Positions 6,755 through 14,104 of a stretch of DNA of 14,261 bases are shown here, one piece after another (the stretch's first letter is position 1; each line of letters begins with the position of its first letter). Source of the stretch: Chlamydiota bacterium (GTDB lineage Bacteria; Chlamydiota; Chlamydiia; Chlamydiales; Rhabdochlamydiaceae); the NCBI GenBank assembly GCA_016866585.1, contig VGMB01000010.1:1-14261 (forward strand), in the 5' to 3' direction. The position numbers were made by a program, and so were the translations under genes. The notes below the pieces were generated by a model. That model did no database searches and was not told where the DNA came from. It saw only the letters and a list, made by a program, of their open reading frames with translations.

Positions 6755-8128
6755 CTAACGTCCTCTTAGACGTCCAGTCTTCATAAATCCGTCGTATCTT
6801 CTCATTAGTAGATGCGATTCTATCTGCTTAGTTGTATCAAGAACGACTCCAACTAAAATCAATAATGATGTTCCACCAAAAAAATTTGCAACTGATTGAT
6901 CAACACCAAGTAAACCACTTATTAGCGTAGGCGATATAGCTAAAACAGACAAAAATATCGCACCTGCTAAGGTGATTTTACTCATTGTGGATTCAAGATA
7001 TTGCTGAGTTGGCTTACCCTGTCTAACTCCAGGAATAAAAGCGCCATTTTTCTTCATATCCGAAGCAATCTGATCCGGTCTAAACTGTGTCGAAGTCCAA
7101 AAAAACGTAAAGAAAAGTATCAACAAAACGTATAACAATGTATACACAACATTTCCCGGACTAAGCCATTTAGCTATCTGTGCAACCCAAGAACTAGAAC
7201 CCATAAATTGGACTATAGTTGCTGGGAACATTAACAAAGAACTTGCGAATATAACAGGAACTACACCAGCATAGTTTATTTTTAATGGTATGTAGGCACT
7301 CTGACTTCCTGATTCAACATCAGATGAAGTAGCTCTTCTTGCATACTGGAGAGGGATCTTTCTTTGACCTTGTACTATTAATATCGTACCCAAAATGATC
7401 AAAACAAAAAGGGACAACAAAACAATCAGGGTTGTAAATGTAATTTGACCTATTTCTTGAGAATCCAAGTTAAGTTGATTTAAAATACTTCCCACTGTTC
7501 TTGGTAAAGAAGAAATAATACCTAACGTAATAATTAGGCTAACACCGTTACCAATTCCTCGAGATGATATCTGCTCTCCAAGCCACATCAAAATCATAGT
7601 ACCGGCAGTCATAGTCGACATAACGACTATAAAAAACATAAATGGTATTCCAAAAATCTGCTTATCTAAGAACTCGTTAATAATGATTCCAGGCGATCCT
7701 GCGTTCAACTGCAAAGCATATTTTGCATACAAACAAGATTGAAACAGAGCAAGAAGAACAGTAAAAGTCCTGGTCCACTTACTTAATTTTCTCTTTCCTG
7801 CATCGCTATTCTCTTTAACTTCTCTTTGTAGAGACGGTATTAAAGCCATTAGAAGTTGCATTATAATAGACGAAGAAATGTACGGCATGACGCCTAAAGC
7901 AAATATCGTCATTTGAGCAAATGCACCACCTGAAAAAACATCCATTAACTGAAATAAGTTTTGGCCGCCACCAGCTACGCTCTTAAATAGCTCTATAGTA
8001 ACGGTACCGTTGATCCCTGGAACAGGGATAAATGCTCCTATTCTGCATGCTGCTAGAATAAGCAGGGTAAATATTATTTTATCTCTTAACTCTTTAATCG
8101 AAAAAACTCTTTTTATTCCTTCAAGCAT
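6755..8128 (-). CDS. secY: Sec translocon channel subunit SecY
   Basis: SecY forms the inner-membrane channel through which unfolded proteins pass, working with SecE and the SecA motor. The 457 residues carry about ten membrane helices. Visible SecY signatures include FIPVPGIN, the plug/helix 2 segment with FSGGAFAQMTIFALGVMPYI, GEQISSRGIGNGVSLII (about 184-200), and the cytoplasmic loop VQGQRKIPLQYARR (about 252-265), which binds SecA or the ribosome. FRPDQIASDMKKNGAFIPGVRQG is the usual loop before helix 9, and the protein ends MRRYDGFMKTGRLRGR. I place the start at ATG 8128, with a GGA about 8 bases upstream; an in-frame TTG two codons earlier (8134) is too close to that site. It follows rplO by about 41 bases. 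The adk, map and infA genes that often follow secY are absent. Confidence 0.96.
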   Translation of the reverse strand: MLEGIKRVFSIKELRDKIIFTLLILAACRIGAFIPVPGINGTVTIELFKSVAGGGQNLFQLMDVFSGGAFAQMTIFALGVMPYISSSIIMQLLMALIPSLQREVKENSDAGKRKLSKWTRTFTVLLALFQSCLYAKYALQLNAGSPGIIINEFLDKQIFGIPFMFFIVVMSTMTAGTMILMWLGEQISSRGIGNGVSLIITLGIISSLPRTVGSILNQLNLDSQEIGQITFTTLIVLLSLFVLIILGTILIVQGQRKIPLQYARRATSSDVESGSQSAYIPLKINYAGVVPVIFASSLLMFPATIVQFMGSSSWVAQIAKWLSPGNVVYTLLYVLLILFFTFFWTSTQFRPDQIASDMKKNGAFIPGVRQGKPTQQYLESTMSKITLAGAIFLSVLAISPTLISGLLGVDQSVANFFGGTSLLILVGVVLDTTKQIESHLLMRRYDGFMKTGRLRGR

Positions 8129-8169
8129 ACTCAACGTCCGTTACTTCGCATTCGGTTATAAAATACTCA

Positions 8170-8628
8170 CTAGGCTGATAAAATTTTAAAAGAAATATTA
8201 TTCTTTTTCAACTTCTCTTGAGCTTGTGCTGATATAGCAACTGCTTCAATTTCAACTTTTTTTGTTAACTCGCCCATTGAAAGAACTTTAAGTCCACCAG
8301 TATAAACTTGTGTGGCTATCCCTCTTGCAATTAAAGTTTCGATATTAACATGTTCACCGTCTTCAAACATTACGTCTATGTCAGACAGATTCATTGTGAA
8401 AATTTTTGTTTTAAATTTCGCATTAGAGAATCCTCTAGTAGGAATTCTTCTATAAAGTGGCAATTGACCACCCTCGTGTCCATAACGTCTTTTGTAACCA
8501 CGACGAGATTTATCACCCTTACTACCTCTGCAGCAAGTTTTTCCGCGCTTGGAACCGTTTCCTCTTCCTACGCGTTGAACTTTCTGTTCAGTTCTGTGTG
8601 TATTTTTTAGCGACGAAAGTGACAACAT
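8170..8628 (-). CDS. rplO: 50S ribosomal protein L15
   Basis: L15 is an assembly protein of the 50S subunit whose long glycine- and arginine-rich N-terminal extension threads through 23S rRNA. The 152 residues show this as VQRVGRGNGSKRGKTCCRGS, then GYKRRYGHEGGQLPLYRRIP with TRGFSN, the L15 signature. The globular C-terminal half includes IDVMFEDGEHVNIETLIARG and ends ISFKILSA. The ATG at 8628 overlaps the rpsE stop by one base (TAATG). Its Shine-Dalgarno AGAGGTG lies inside the last codons of rpsE, so translation is probably coupled. The rpsE-rplO junction lacks rpmD (L30), which normally sits between them in E. coli. Confidence 0.97.
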   Translation of the reverse strand: MLSLSSLKNTHRTEQKVQRVGRGNGSKRGKTCCRGSKGDKSRRGYKRRYGHEGGQLPLYRRIPTRGFSNAKFKTKIFTMNLSDIDVMFEDGEHVNIETLIARGIATQVYTGGLKVLSMGELTKKVEIEAVAISAQAQEKLKKNNISFKILSA

Positions 8629-9125
8629 TACACACCTCTTCTCTTTAATGTCTCTTCTCTATTCTTTAAACTACCTAAAGCTCTAAGAGTAGCTCTAACT
8701 TGATTTAATGGATTGTTAGATCCGAAGCTTTTAGCAACAATATCTTTCACTCCACCCAACTCAAGAACTGAGCGAACTTTAGAACCAGCGATAACGCCTG
8801 TTCCTTCCGGTGCTGGTCTTAATAAAACTTTAGCACCATCCCACTCTACAGTGATTTCATGGGGAATAGTTGTTCCTTCCATTTCGAAAGCCATTATATT
8901 TTTTCTTGCAGCTTCAGTACCTTTTCTTATAGCATCTGAAACTTCATTTGCTTTTGCGAATCCAAAACCAATTCTTCCATGACCATCACCAACGAGAATC
9001 AACGCGGAAAAACTAAATTTTCTACCGCCTTTTACAACCTTAGAGCATCTGTTGATGTATAGCACTTTTTCTTCGAACTCTGTGTCGAAATCTTCAGCAC
9101 GTTTAACAGCTTTTTTTTGCTTCAT
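8628..9125 (-). CDS. rpsE: 30S ribosomal protein S5
   Basis: S5 lies at the back of the 30S near the mRNA entry tunnel and contributes to decoding fidelity. The 165 residues contain VVKGGRKFSFSALILVGDG, GRIGFGFAKANEVSDAIRKG and VLRPAPEGTGVIAGSKVRSV-type segments (the sequence reads KVLLRPAPEGTGVIAG). KSFGSNNPLNQVRAT gives the C-terminal signature. I chose ATG 9125, preceded by AGAGGA at four-base spacing. A GTG seven codons upstream (9146) would need a site inside rplR and lacks one. The last codons (RRGV) supply the ribosome-binding site for rplO. It follows rplR by 23 bases. Confidence 0.96.
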   Translation of the reverse strand: MKQKKAVKRAEDFDTEFEEKVLYINRCSKVVKGGRKFSFSALILVGDGHGRIGFGFAKANEVSDAIRKGTEAARKNIMAFEMEGTTIPHEITVEWDGAKVLLRPAPEGTGVIAGSKVRSVLELGGVKDIVAKSFGSNNPLNQVRATLRALGSLKNREETLKRRGV

Positions 9126-9148
9126 TATTCCTCTTCTCTCTTTCACGA

Positions 9149-9508
9149 CTAAAATTGTAATCCAGATTCACGAGCTGCATTCGCTAATTCAGCTAAAACT
9201 CCATGGAATTTATTATATCCACGATCAAATACAACTGTTGTTATATTTTGTTTTTTAGCCAATTCTGCTACTATCGCACCAAGTTTCTTAGCAGTTTCTT
9301 TATTAGAACCTTGAAGAGACTTGTCTTGAAATGTGCTTGCGCTAACTAGTGTCACTGATTTCTCATCGTCAATGATCTGAACACTTAAATTTTTATTAGA
9401 TTTGTAAACGCTCATTCTTGGTTTTTCTGATGAGCCTCTTACCTTCTTCCTAACTCGTAGAACTCTACGGCTTCTCTGAAGATTTCTTTTCTTTAATCTA
9501 CTTTCCAT
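9149..9508 (-). CDS. rplR: 50S ribosomal protein L18
   Basis: L18 binds 5S rRNA and with L5 anchors it in the central protuberance. The 119 residues have the basic N-terminus (RLKKRNLQRSRRVLRVRKKV), RGSSEKPRMSVYKSNKNLSVQIIDD, and the family ending FDRGYNKFHGVLAELANAARE then SGLQF. Length is typical. The ATG at 9508 lies 8 bases after the rplF stop. Its Shine-Dalgarno is weak (AGGATAAAG overlaps the rplF stop), so translation may depend on coupling with rplF. Confidence 0.97.
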   Translation of the reverse strand: MESRLKKRNLQRSRRVLRVRKKVRGSSEKPRMSVYKSNKNLSVQIIDDEKSVTLVSASTFQDKSLQGSNKETAKKLGAIVAELAKKQNITTVVFDRGYNKFHGVLAELANAARESGLQF

Positions 9509-9516
9509 GGGAGACT

Positions 9517-10065
9517 TTATCCTGTTTTACCTTTAGCTGCTTTACCTGCTTTCTTACGGACATATTCATTTTCATAACGAATACCTTTACCTTTGTAAGG
9601 TTCAGGAGCTTTCTTAGCTCTTATTGCCGCAGCAAATTGTCCTACAGTATGCTTGTCAGCGCCTGTGATTGTTATTGTTGTACTTTTTTCTACAGAGACT
9701 TGGATCGATTTTGGAATATCGAGCTGAACAGGGTGAGAGAAGCCCAACTGAAGATCAAGCTTGCTACCTTGTACAGATGCTCTATAACCAACACCAATCA
9801 ACACTAATTTCTTTTCAAAACCTTTACTTGTTCCAACAATCATGTTGTTGAGAAGAGATCTATAAAGACCATGAAAAGAACCAGAAACTTCTTTAGCTTC
9901 ATCAATTTCGACTAAGGCTTTTCCATTTTCAACATTTACAGACAATCCATCAATAAGCTCCAGAGACAAGTCGCCTTTTGGACCTTTAACATTTAATTTT
10001 CGACCTACTACCTTAATTTCAATTCCGTTTGGAACATCAATCGGGGTTTTACCTAAGCGAGACAT
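9517..10065 (-). CDS. rplF: 50S ribosomal protein L6
   Basis: L6 binds helix 97 of 23S rRNA at the base of the L7/L12 stalk near the factor-binding site. The 182 residues begin MSRLGKTPIDVPNGIEIKV and carry two repeated alpha/beta domains. The second ends with the hallmark KAPEPYKGKGIRYENEYVRK and KAGKAAKG. GVGYRASVQGSKLDLQLGFSHPV at about 91-113 is also characteristic. The ATG at 10065 follows GAGGTAATAG, a clear ribosome-binding site. The gene is 17 bases after rpsH and 8 bases before rplR. Confidence 0.97.
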   Translation of the reverse strand: MSRLGKTPIDVPNGIEIKVVGRKLNVKGPKGDLSLELIDGLSVNVENGKALVEIDEAKEVSGSFHGLYRSLLNNMIVGTSKGFEKKLVLIGVGYRASVQGSKLDLQLGFSHPVQLDIPKSIQVSVEKSTTITITGADKHTVGQFAAAIRAKKAPEPYKGKGIRYENEYVRKKAGKAAKGKTG

Positions 10066-10082
10066 CTATTACCTCTTTACTC

Positions 10083-10475
10083 TTACCAAATATAACAAAG
10101 GAGTTCTCCACCCACTTTTAATTTTCTTGCTGTTTCACCATCGATAATTCCTTTGGGTGTAGAAAGAATTACAAGGCCCATACCTCCATCAATCCTTGGA
10201 ATGGATTGATATCCTACATACCTTCTTAGGCCAGGAGAAGAGATTCTTCTTAATCCCGAAATCAAAGACTCTCTGCCTTCAGCATATTTTAAAAAGGCTC
10301 TAGCTTTTTTATTTTCTTCATTGATCAAATAGTTTTCTATTAGACCTTTTTCTTTAAGAACTTTTAAAATGTTAAGCTTTAAATTACTATGGTACAGATC
10401 TACGTATCTGTGTTTAGCTTGTATTGCATTTCTAATTCTTGTTAGAAGATCTGCAACAGGATCATTTGATGCCAT
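10083..10475 (-). CDS. rpsH: 30S ribosomal protein S8
   Basis: S8 binds the central domain of 16S rRNA early in 30S assembly; in E. coli it also represses the spc operon by binding its own mRNA near rplE. The 130 residues start MASNDPVADLLTRIRNAIQA and end with GGMGLVILSTPKGIIDGETA, then KVGGELLCYIW, where STPKG and GGE are conserved in the family. The ATG at 10475 follows GAGAGGAAAAA. The gene follows rplE directly with a 17-base gap, with no rpsN (S14) between them as found in most bacteria; absence of rpsN here is what I recall for Chlamydia. Confidence 0.97.
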   Translation of the reverse strand: MASNDPVADLLTRIRNAIQAKHRYVDLYHSNLKLNILKVLKEKGLIENYLINEENKKARAFLKYAEGRESLISGLRRISSPGLRRYVGYQSIPRIDGGMGLVILSTPKGIIDGETARKLKVGGELLCYIW

Positions 10476-10492
10476 TTTTTCCTCTCGAATTT

Positions 10493-11032
10493 TTATTCAG
10501 TTTTAAAAGGGAAGCCAAGTTGAGTAAGTAACTCTACACACTCTTGGTCAGTTTTCGCAGAGGTAACAAATGTAATGTTCATCCCTTGTGTTCTCTTGAC
10601 CGCGTCCAAATTAATTTCTGGGAATATGATTTGCTCTTGTATTCCTATAGAATAACATCCTCTTCCGTCACCTTTTAAAGGGAAACCTCTAAAGTCGCGT
10701 ATACGAGGAGAAACAACGTTACAAAATCTATCAAAGAAATCAAACATACGCTTTCTACGGAGTGTAACCTTTACACCGTTTGCTTGTCCTTCTCTCAGTT
10801 TAAAGTTAGCTATCGCCTTTTTAGCAGTGGTCAAGATAGGCTTTTGGCCAGACAGCTGAGCCATTTCTTTTAAGCAATCTTGAACAGCATTTTTATCTTT
10901 TGAAGCTTCCGCAATTCCCATGCTGATTACGATCTTCTTTAAAGACGGAATAAGCATTGGATTATTATAATTAAACTTCTCTTGAAGCTTGCTTTTGACT
11001 TCATTCTTGTATTTGTTTTGAACTCTAGACAT
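10493..11032 (-). CDS. rplE: 50S ribosomal protein L5
   Basis: L5 binds 5S rRNA and contacts P-site tRNA at the top of the 50S subunit. The 179 residues include the start region VQNKYKNEVKSKLQEKFNYN-NPMLIP (joined by a dash for length). Also present are TTAKKAIANFKLREG, GVKVTLRRKRMFDFFDRF, RIRDFRGFPLKGDGRGCYSI, and GMNITFVTSAKTDQECVELL near the end, all standard L5. Upstream of it lies the unusual insert (11068-11665), 35 bases away, where rplX would normally be adjacent. The ribosome-binding site before ATG 11032 is modest (GTAGG). L5 must therefore be expressed by readthrough across the insert or from a promoter near it. Confidence 0.97.
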   Translation of the reverse strand: MSRVQNKYKNEVKSKLQEKFNYNNPMLIPSLKKIVISMGIAEASKDKNAVQDCLKEMAQLSGQKPILTTAKKAIANFKLREGQANGVKVTLRRKRMFDFFDRFCNVVSPRIRDFRGFPLKGDGRGCYSIGIQEQIIFPEINLDAVKRTQGMNITFVTSAKTDQECVELLTQLGFPFKTE

Positions 11033-11067
11033 GGCCTACTTCTACTTATTTGTTTTTCTAATACATG

Positions 11068-11665
11068 TTAACTTTTTTCTCTCGGCAGACATACTATATA
11101 ACCTTCATCCCGATAGTCACGTTGTATGTGATGAGTCTTGTCTAATAACTCGTAAACAAAACCTATTCCACTGCCACCTAATTTAAGCCTTTCCGGCCAA
11201 TTTCCATTTTGAAAGGGACCATCTTCATATATTCTCAAGTCATCTATGATGAAAATGTCATTTTTTACGTCTCTAAGTTGGCAAATCTTACGCAATTCGC
11301 TTTCAAGAGGAATTCTCAAATTTCTATCTGCTGTACCGTCATAACTACTTAACCCAAAATCTGCTCCTGGGAAATGAGCATCTAACCAGTACACAATCTT
11401 TTTGCTTGCTGCAATTTCATTTAATACACTACTAAGAGCATTAATAGTGGTATCACACAACAACTTGCATCTACTTTGCTCACTAAATTTTTTCTTTGGC
11501 TTTCAAATAAAGAGCCTCTACAAGTTCAATACTAAAAAGCTTTTCGAATCCAAAATTAAGTGCGAAACCTAAACTTGAACCTAATCCTGTACCCGTCTCC
11601 AAAAAAACTGTTGCGCCATATTCGATGATTGTTTTATTCAAATCAAATCTATCTATTTGTCCCAC
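11068..11665 (-). pseudogene. frameshifted SAM-methyltransferase-like gene inserted between rplX and rplE
   Basis: Two reading frames together make one protein of about 198 residues. Part 1 (GTG 11665 to TAG 11483) has FLETGTGLGSSLGFALN around residues 21-37, resembling a SAM-binding glycine loop, then FEKLFSIELVEALYLKAKEK. Part 2 (to 11068) continues FSEQSRCKLLCDTTINALSS and has VYWLDAHFPGADFG, PLESELRKIC and NDIFIIDDLRIYEDG. These resemble a class I methyltransferase-like family of the ETGTGxG...WLDAHxxG...DD type that I recall from bacteria and phages. The frames join if the six-A run at 11488-11493 is read as five, so one inserted A explains the break. A strong AGGAGG lies 3 bases before the GTG, and a promoter candidate is at 11703-11731. 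No other lesion is visible. It could be a recent pseudogene, a slippage-rescued gene or a sequencing error. Ribosomal genes normally abut here, so it is an acquired insertion. Confidence 0.75.
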
Positions 11666-11702
11666 AGTCCTCCTTTTAACGAGAATTAAAACTAAGCTGT
11701 AA

Positions 11703-11731
11703 ATTCTAGTATTGATTCACGTTTTTGTGAA
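11703..11731 (-). promoter_or_regulatory. candidate promoter with inverted repeat before the inserted gene
   Basis: On the minus strand TTCACA (11731-11726) and TAGAAT (11708-11703) are spaced by exactly 17 bases, each one mismatch from consensus. The start of transcription would fall near 11696, about 30 bases before the GTG at 11665. TTCAC (11716-11720) and GTGAA (11727-11731) form a 5-bp inverted repeat with a 6-base spacer over the -35 box and part of the spacer, so it could be an operator. The short arms mean chance is possible. Confidence 0.45.
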
Positions 11732-11797
11732 CTAAAACTTTGCAGAATCTACAAACAAGTTTGGTTTCAACACTGCCTGAACTTCTTAAAAAAAAGA

Positions 11798-12130
11798 TTA
11801 AGCTGTTTTTTTAACAATTCTGTGTATAACTTCACTTTGTCCATCAACATAGTAAAGTTCTTTTTCACCTTTTGAAGTAAATCTTACTTTTACTTTTACA
11901 GGCTTTCCATCAGCATTGCATAAAGAAACATTTGAAATATGAACTGGTTTTTCCATTTCAATAATTTCACCAGAGCCAACTTTAGCTCTTCTTTTCATGT
12001 GTCTTTTTCTAATGTTTACGCCTTGAACTATAACTTTATCGCCTCTTACAGAGAGGATTTCGCCAGTTTTTCCGCGCTCATTACCAGCAATAATGACGAC
12101 TTTATCGCCTTTTCTTATCCACTTACTCAT
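11798..12130 (-). CDS. rplX: 50S ribosomal protein L24
   Basis: L24 is one of the first proteins to bind the 5' end of 23S rRNA and initiates 50S assembly. The 110 residues carry the KOW motif near the start (KGDKVVIIAGNERGKTGEIL, residues 7-26), then VIVQGVNIRKRHMK and EKPVHISNVSLCNADGKPVK, all standard. The end (GEKELYYVDGQ and on to VKKTA) is ordinary. ATG 12130 has AGGAG about nine bases upstream, 11 bases after rplN. Its stop is followed by the 132-base spacer and the inserted gene rather than rplE. Confidence 0.97.
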   Translation of the reverse strand: MSKWIRKGDKVVIIAGNERGKTGEILSVRGDKVIVQGVNIRKRHMKRRAKVGSGEIIEMEKPVHISNVSLCNADGKPVKVKVRFTSKGEKELYYVDGQSEVIHRIVKKTA

Positions 12131-12141
12131 TTTTCTAGCTC

Positions 12142-12510
12142 CTAAATCACTTCTGGTGCCAGAGAACTAATTTTTACGAAACCACCGTCACGAACTTCTC
12201 TCGCAACTGGGCCAAAAATACGTGTTCCCTTTGGATTATCTTTATCGTCGATGATTACACAGCTATTGTCATAAAAGCGTAACATAGATCCATCGACTCT
12301 GCGCACGTAACTCTTAGTACGAACTATAACAGCTCTTACTACGTCACCTTTTTTAACGCTTCCTCTTGGATCAGCTTCTTTTACTGAGCAAATGATCACA
12401 TCGCCCACACCGGCATATCTTCTTTTTGACCCTTTGAGCACTTTAAAACATTTTACTCGCTTGGCGCCGGTATTATCTGCAACTTCCAAATCACTTTCTT
12501 GTTGGATCAT
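12142..12510 (-). CDS. rplN: 50S ribosomal protein L14
   Basis: L14 binds 23S rRNA and forms intersubunit bridges near the factor-binding site. At 122 residues it has the canonical length. It shows MIQQESDLEVADNTGAKRV, KGDVVRAVIVRTK, DNSCVIIDDKDNPKGTRIFG, and PVAREVRDGGFVKISSLAPE at the end, essentially the family consensus. The ATG at 12510 follows AGAGTAGG at close spacing, 30 bases after rpsQ. No anomaly is seen. Confidence 0.98.
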   Translation of the reverse strand: MIQQESDLEVADNTGAKRVKCFKVLKGSKRRYAGVGDVIICSVKEADPRGSVKKGDVVRAVIVRTKSYVRRVDGSMLRFYDNSCVIIDDKDNPKGTRIFGPVAREVRDGGFVKISSLAPEVI

Positions 12511-12540
12511 GACCTACTCTCTACTACATTTAAAATTTTA

Positions 12541-12801
12541 TTAAGCCAACACCTCAACAACTCTCCATCTTTTTAGTTTGGAGAGAGGGCGAGTTTCTAC
12601 AATTCTAACTTTTTGCCCTTCAGGAATTTCTTTGCTGTTCTCAGCATGAGCATAGTATTTTTTTGCTCTTGTAATTACTTTTCCAAAGTGCGGGTGTCTT
12701 AGTGTTCTTTCGACCTTTACAGTCACTGTTTTTTGCATCTTATTTGAAACAACGATGCCTTCTCTTACCTTGCGAGCATTTTTTTTAACTTCTTGTTCCA
12801 T
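12541..12801 (-). CDS. rpsQ: 30S ribosomal protein S17
   Basis: S17 is a primary 16S rRNA-binding protein with an OB fold. The 86 residues read KVREGIVVSNKMQKTVTVKV, then HPHFGKVITRAKKYYAHAEN and VRIVETRPLSKLKRWRVVEV, which contains the S17 signature (VxIxExRPLSKxKxWxV). ATG 12801 follows AGAGGATGTA, 8 bases after the rpmC stop. Length is normal. Confidence 0.98.
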   Translation of the reverse strand: MEQEVKKNARKVREGIVVSNKMQKTVTVKVERTLRHPHFGKVITRAKKYYAHAENSKEIPEGQKVRIVETRPLSKLKRWRVVEVLA

Positions 12802-12809
12802 TACATCCT

Positions 12810-13013
12810 CTATGAGTTCGCATCGGTTTTTTCACTTAAGATAGTCAGCACTCTAGCTCTATCTTTCTTTAAATGTTTGAGAAGATGAGGCTTGTCTAAC
12901 TTTCTATTAATTTTAAGCTCATTTCTCATGCGATAAATTTGCTTAGAAATGTCTAAATTCAAAGCTTGCAACTCTTGACTAGACTTATCTCTTAAATCTT
13001 TTAATTCGTACAT
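12810..13013 (-). CDS. rpmC: 50S ribosomal protein L29
   Basis: This is a 67-residue, two-helix protein next to the tunnel exit, where L23 and L29 dock chaperones and the signal recognition particle. It starts MYELKDLRDKSSQELQAL, resembling the usual M-x-x-x-E-L/K-D-L-R opening, and contains IYRMRNELKINRKLDKPHLL, then KKDRARVLTILSEK, matching the common K-R-x-I-A-R-V/I-x-T pattern. ATG 13013 follows AGCAGG, 13 bases after rplP. The rplP-rpmC-rpsQ order is the universal S10-operon order, which secures the call for this small protein. Confidence 0.95.
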   Translation of the reverse strand: MYELKDLRDKSSQELQALNLDISKQIYRMRNELKINRKLDKPHLLKHLKKDRARVLTILSEKTDANS

Positions 13014-13026
13014 TTTATAACCTGCT

Positions 13027-13446
13027 TTAGACCCTTTCTACTCTTTCGACAAATCTTGTTTTTATAGGTAATTTAGCTGCAGCTCTTCTTAAAGCATTTT
13101 GAGCAAGTTCCTTAGGAACGTTACCTACCTCAAAAAGTATTCTTCCAGGTCTTACTACCGCTACCCAATGATCAGGAGCGCCTTTACCTTTACCCATTCT
13201 TGTTTCAGCTGGTTTTTTAGAAACAGATTTATCAGGGAAGATTCTTATCCAAACTTTACCACGTCTATTAAAGTATCTATTAATAGCAACACGGCAAGCT
13301 TCGATTTGATGTTGAGTAATTCTTCCTCTTTCTAAAGTTTGCATCGCATACTCACCAAAATCTACAAAGTTAGCTGCTTTGCTTAGACCGGCCATTTGGC
13401 CTTTTTGCATTTTTCTATATTTCGTTCTGACTGGCATCAAGGCCAT
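13027..13446 (-). CDS. rplP: 50S ribosomal protein L16
   Basis: L16 organises the A site and binds near the peptidyl-transferase centre. The 139 residues include MALMPVRTKYRKMQKGQMAG, FVDFGEYAMQTLERGRITQH, RRGKVWIRIFPDKSVSKKPA and ETRMGKGKGAPDHWVAVVRP, which together cover both L16 signatures. The ATG at 13446 begins one base after the rpsC stop (TAATATG), so it is probably translated by the same ribosomes. No anomaly is seen. Confidence 0.98.
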   Translation of the reverse strand: MALMPVRTKYRKMQKGQMAGLSKAANFVDFGEYAMQTLERGRITQHQIEACRVAINRYFNRRGKVWIRIFPDKSVSKKPAETRMGKGKGAPDHWVAVVRPGRILFEVGNVPKELAQNALRRAAAKLPIKTRFVERVERV

Positions 13447-13447
13447 A

Positions 13448-14095
13448 TTAGCCTCCTACTGATCTGCTTTGTGATTCTTCTCCGCGGTTGATCCATACTT
13501 TAACTCCAATTGAGCCATAAGTCGTCTCCGCTCTTCCCATAGAATAATCTATGTCCGCTCTAAGTGTTTGCAAAGGGATTCTTCCTTCTTTATACCACTC
13601 AGTTCTTGCAATTTCAGCTCCGCCGATACGTCCAGATATTTGCACTTTGATACCTGCAGCGCCAGCATCCATAGATGCTTGCATTGATTTTTTCATAATT
13701 CTTCTAAAAGGAATTCTTCTTTCTAATTGCTTAGCGATCCCTTCAGCAACTAACTTAGCATCAAGATCTGGTCTTTTAATTTCATCGACTTCGATCCAGA
13801 TATCTTTTCCTGTTAGTTTCTTAAGTTCAGCCTTAAGCACGTCAATTTCCGAACCTTTCTTACCGATAACAAGCCCAGGTCTTGCTGTATGAATTGTTAC
13901 TTCAATTTTATCGCTCATTCTCTTAATAGAGAGTTGAGAAGTACCTTGACAGCATGGTTTTTTCAAAAGGTAATCACGGATAATTTTATCTTCACCAATT
14001 AATGAGCCGAACTCTTGTTTATTGGCATACCAAACAGACTTCCACTTTTTGTTAAGCGCTAATCTAAAGCCTGTTGGGGAAGTTTTTTGTCCCAT
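13448..14095 (-). CDS. rpsC: 30S ribosomal protein S3
   Basis: S3 lies at the mRNA entry channel and has helicase-related activity with S4 and S5. The 215 residues start MGQKTSPTGFRLALNKKWKS followed by VWYANKQEFG. The KH domain contains ARPGLVIGKKGSEIDVLK, with the RNA-binding GKKG loop at 78-81. The C-terminal domain has MDAGAAGIKVQISGRIGGAE, IARTEWYKEGRIPLQTLRAD and GSIGVKVWINRGE. The CCQG segment (48-51) and the KIEVTIHTARPG region are close to what I remember of Chlamydia S3. The ATG at 14095 follows GGAGAAATA, where the AAGGAG overlaps the rplV stop. Confidence 0.98.
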   Translation of the reverse strand: MGQKTSPTGFRLALNKKWKSVWYANKQEFGSLIGEDKIIRDYLLKKPCCQGTSQLSIKRMSDKIEVTIHTARPGLVIGKKGSEIDVLKAELKKLTGKDIWIEVDEIKRPDLDAKLVAEGIAKQLERRIPFRRIMKKSMQASMDAGAAGIKVQISGRIGGAEIARTEWYKEGRIPLQTLRADIDYSMGRAETTYGSIGVKVWINRGEESQSRSVGG

Positions 14096-14104
14096 TATTT
14101 CTCC

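Noticed and set aside
9126..9146. Longer S5 start at GTG 9146
   Set aside because: No Shine-Dalgarno precedes it, and it begins just after the rplR stop. ATG 9125 has AGAGGA at proper spacing and gives a typical S5 length.
11068..11463. Second half of the inserted gene as an independent gene from TTG 11463
   Set aside because: No ribosome-binding site precedes the TTG. The open frame extends upstream of it and joins the first half once one A is removed, so it is better read as part of a single broken gene.
11706..11811. Short open frame on the minus strand in the rplX-insert spacer with a CxxC motif (VETKLVCRFCKVLVHKNV)
   Set aside because: It looks faintly like a zinc-ribbon or L36-like piece, but it is only about 36 codons, has no start codon or ribosome-binding site, and overlaps the candidate promoter. 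It is most likely chance, though a gene remnant cannot be excluded.
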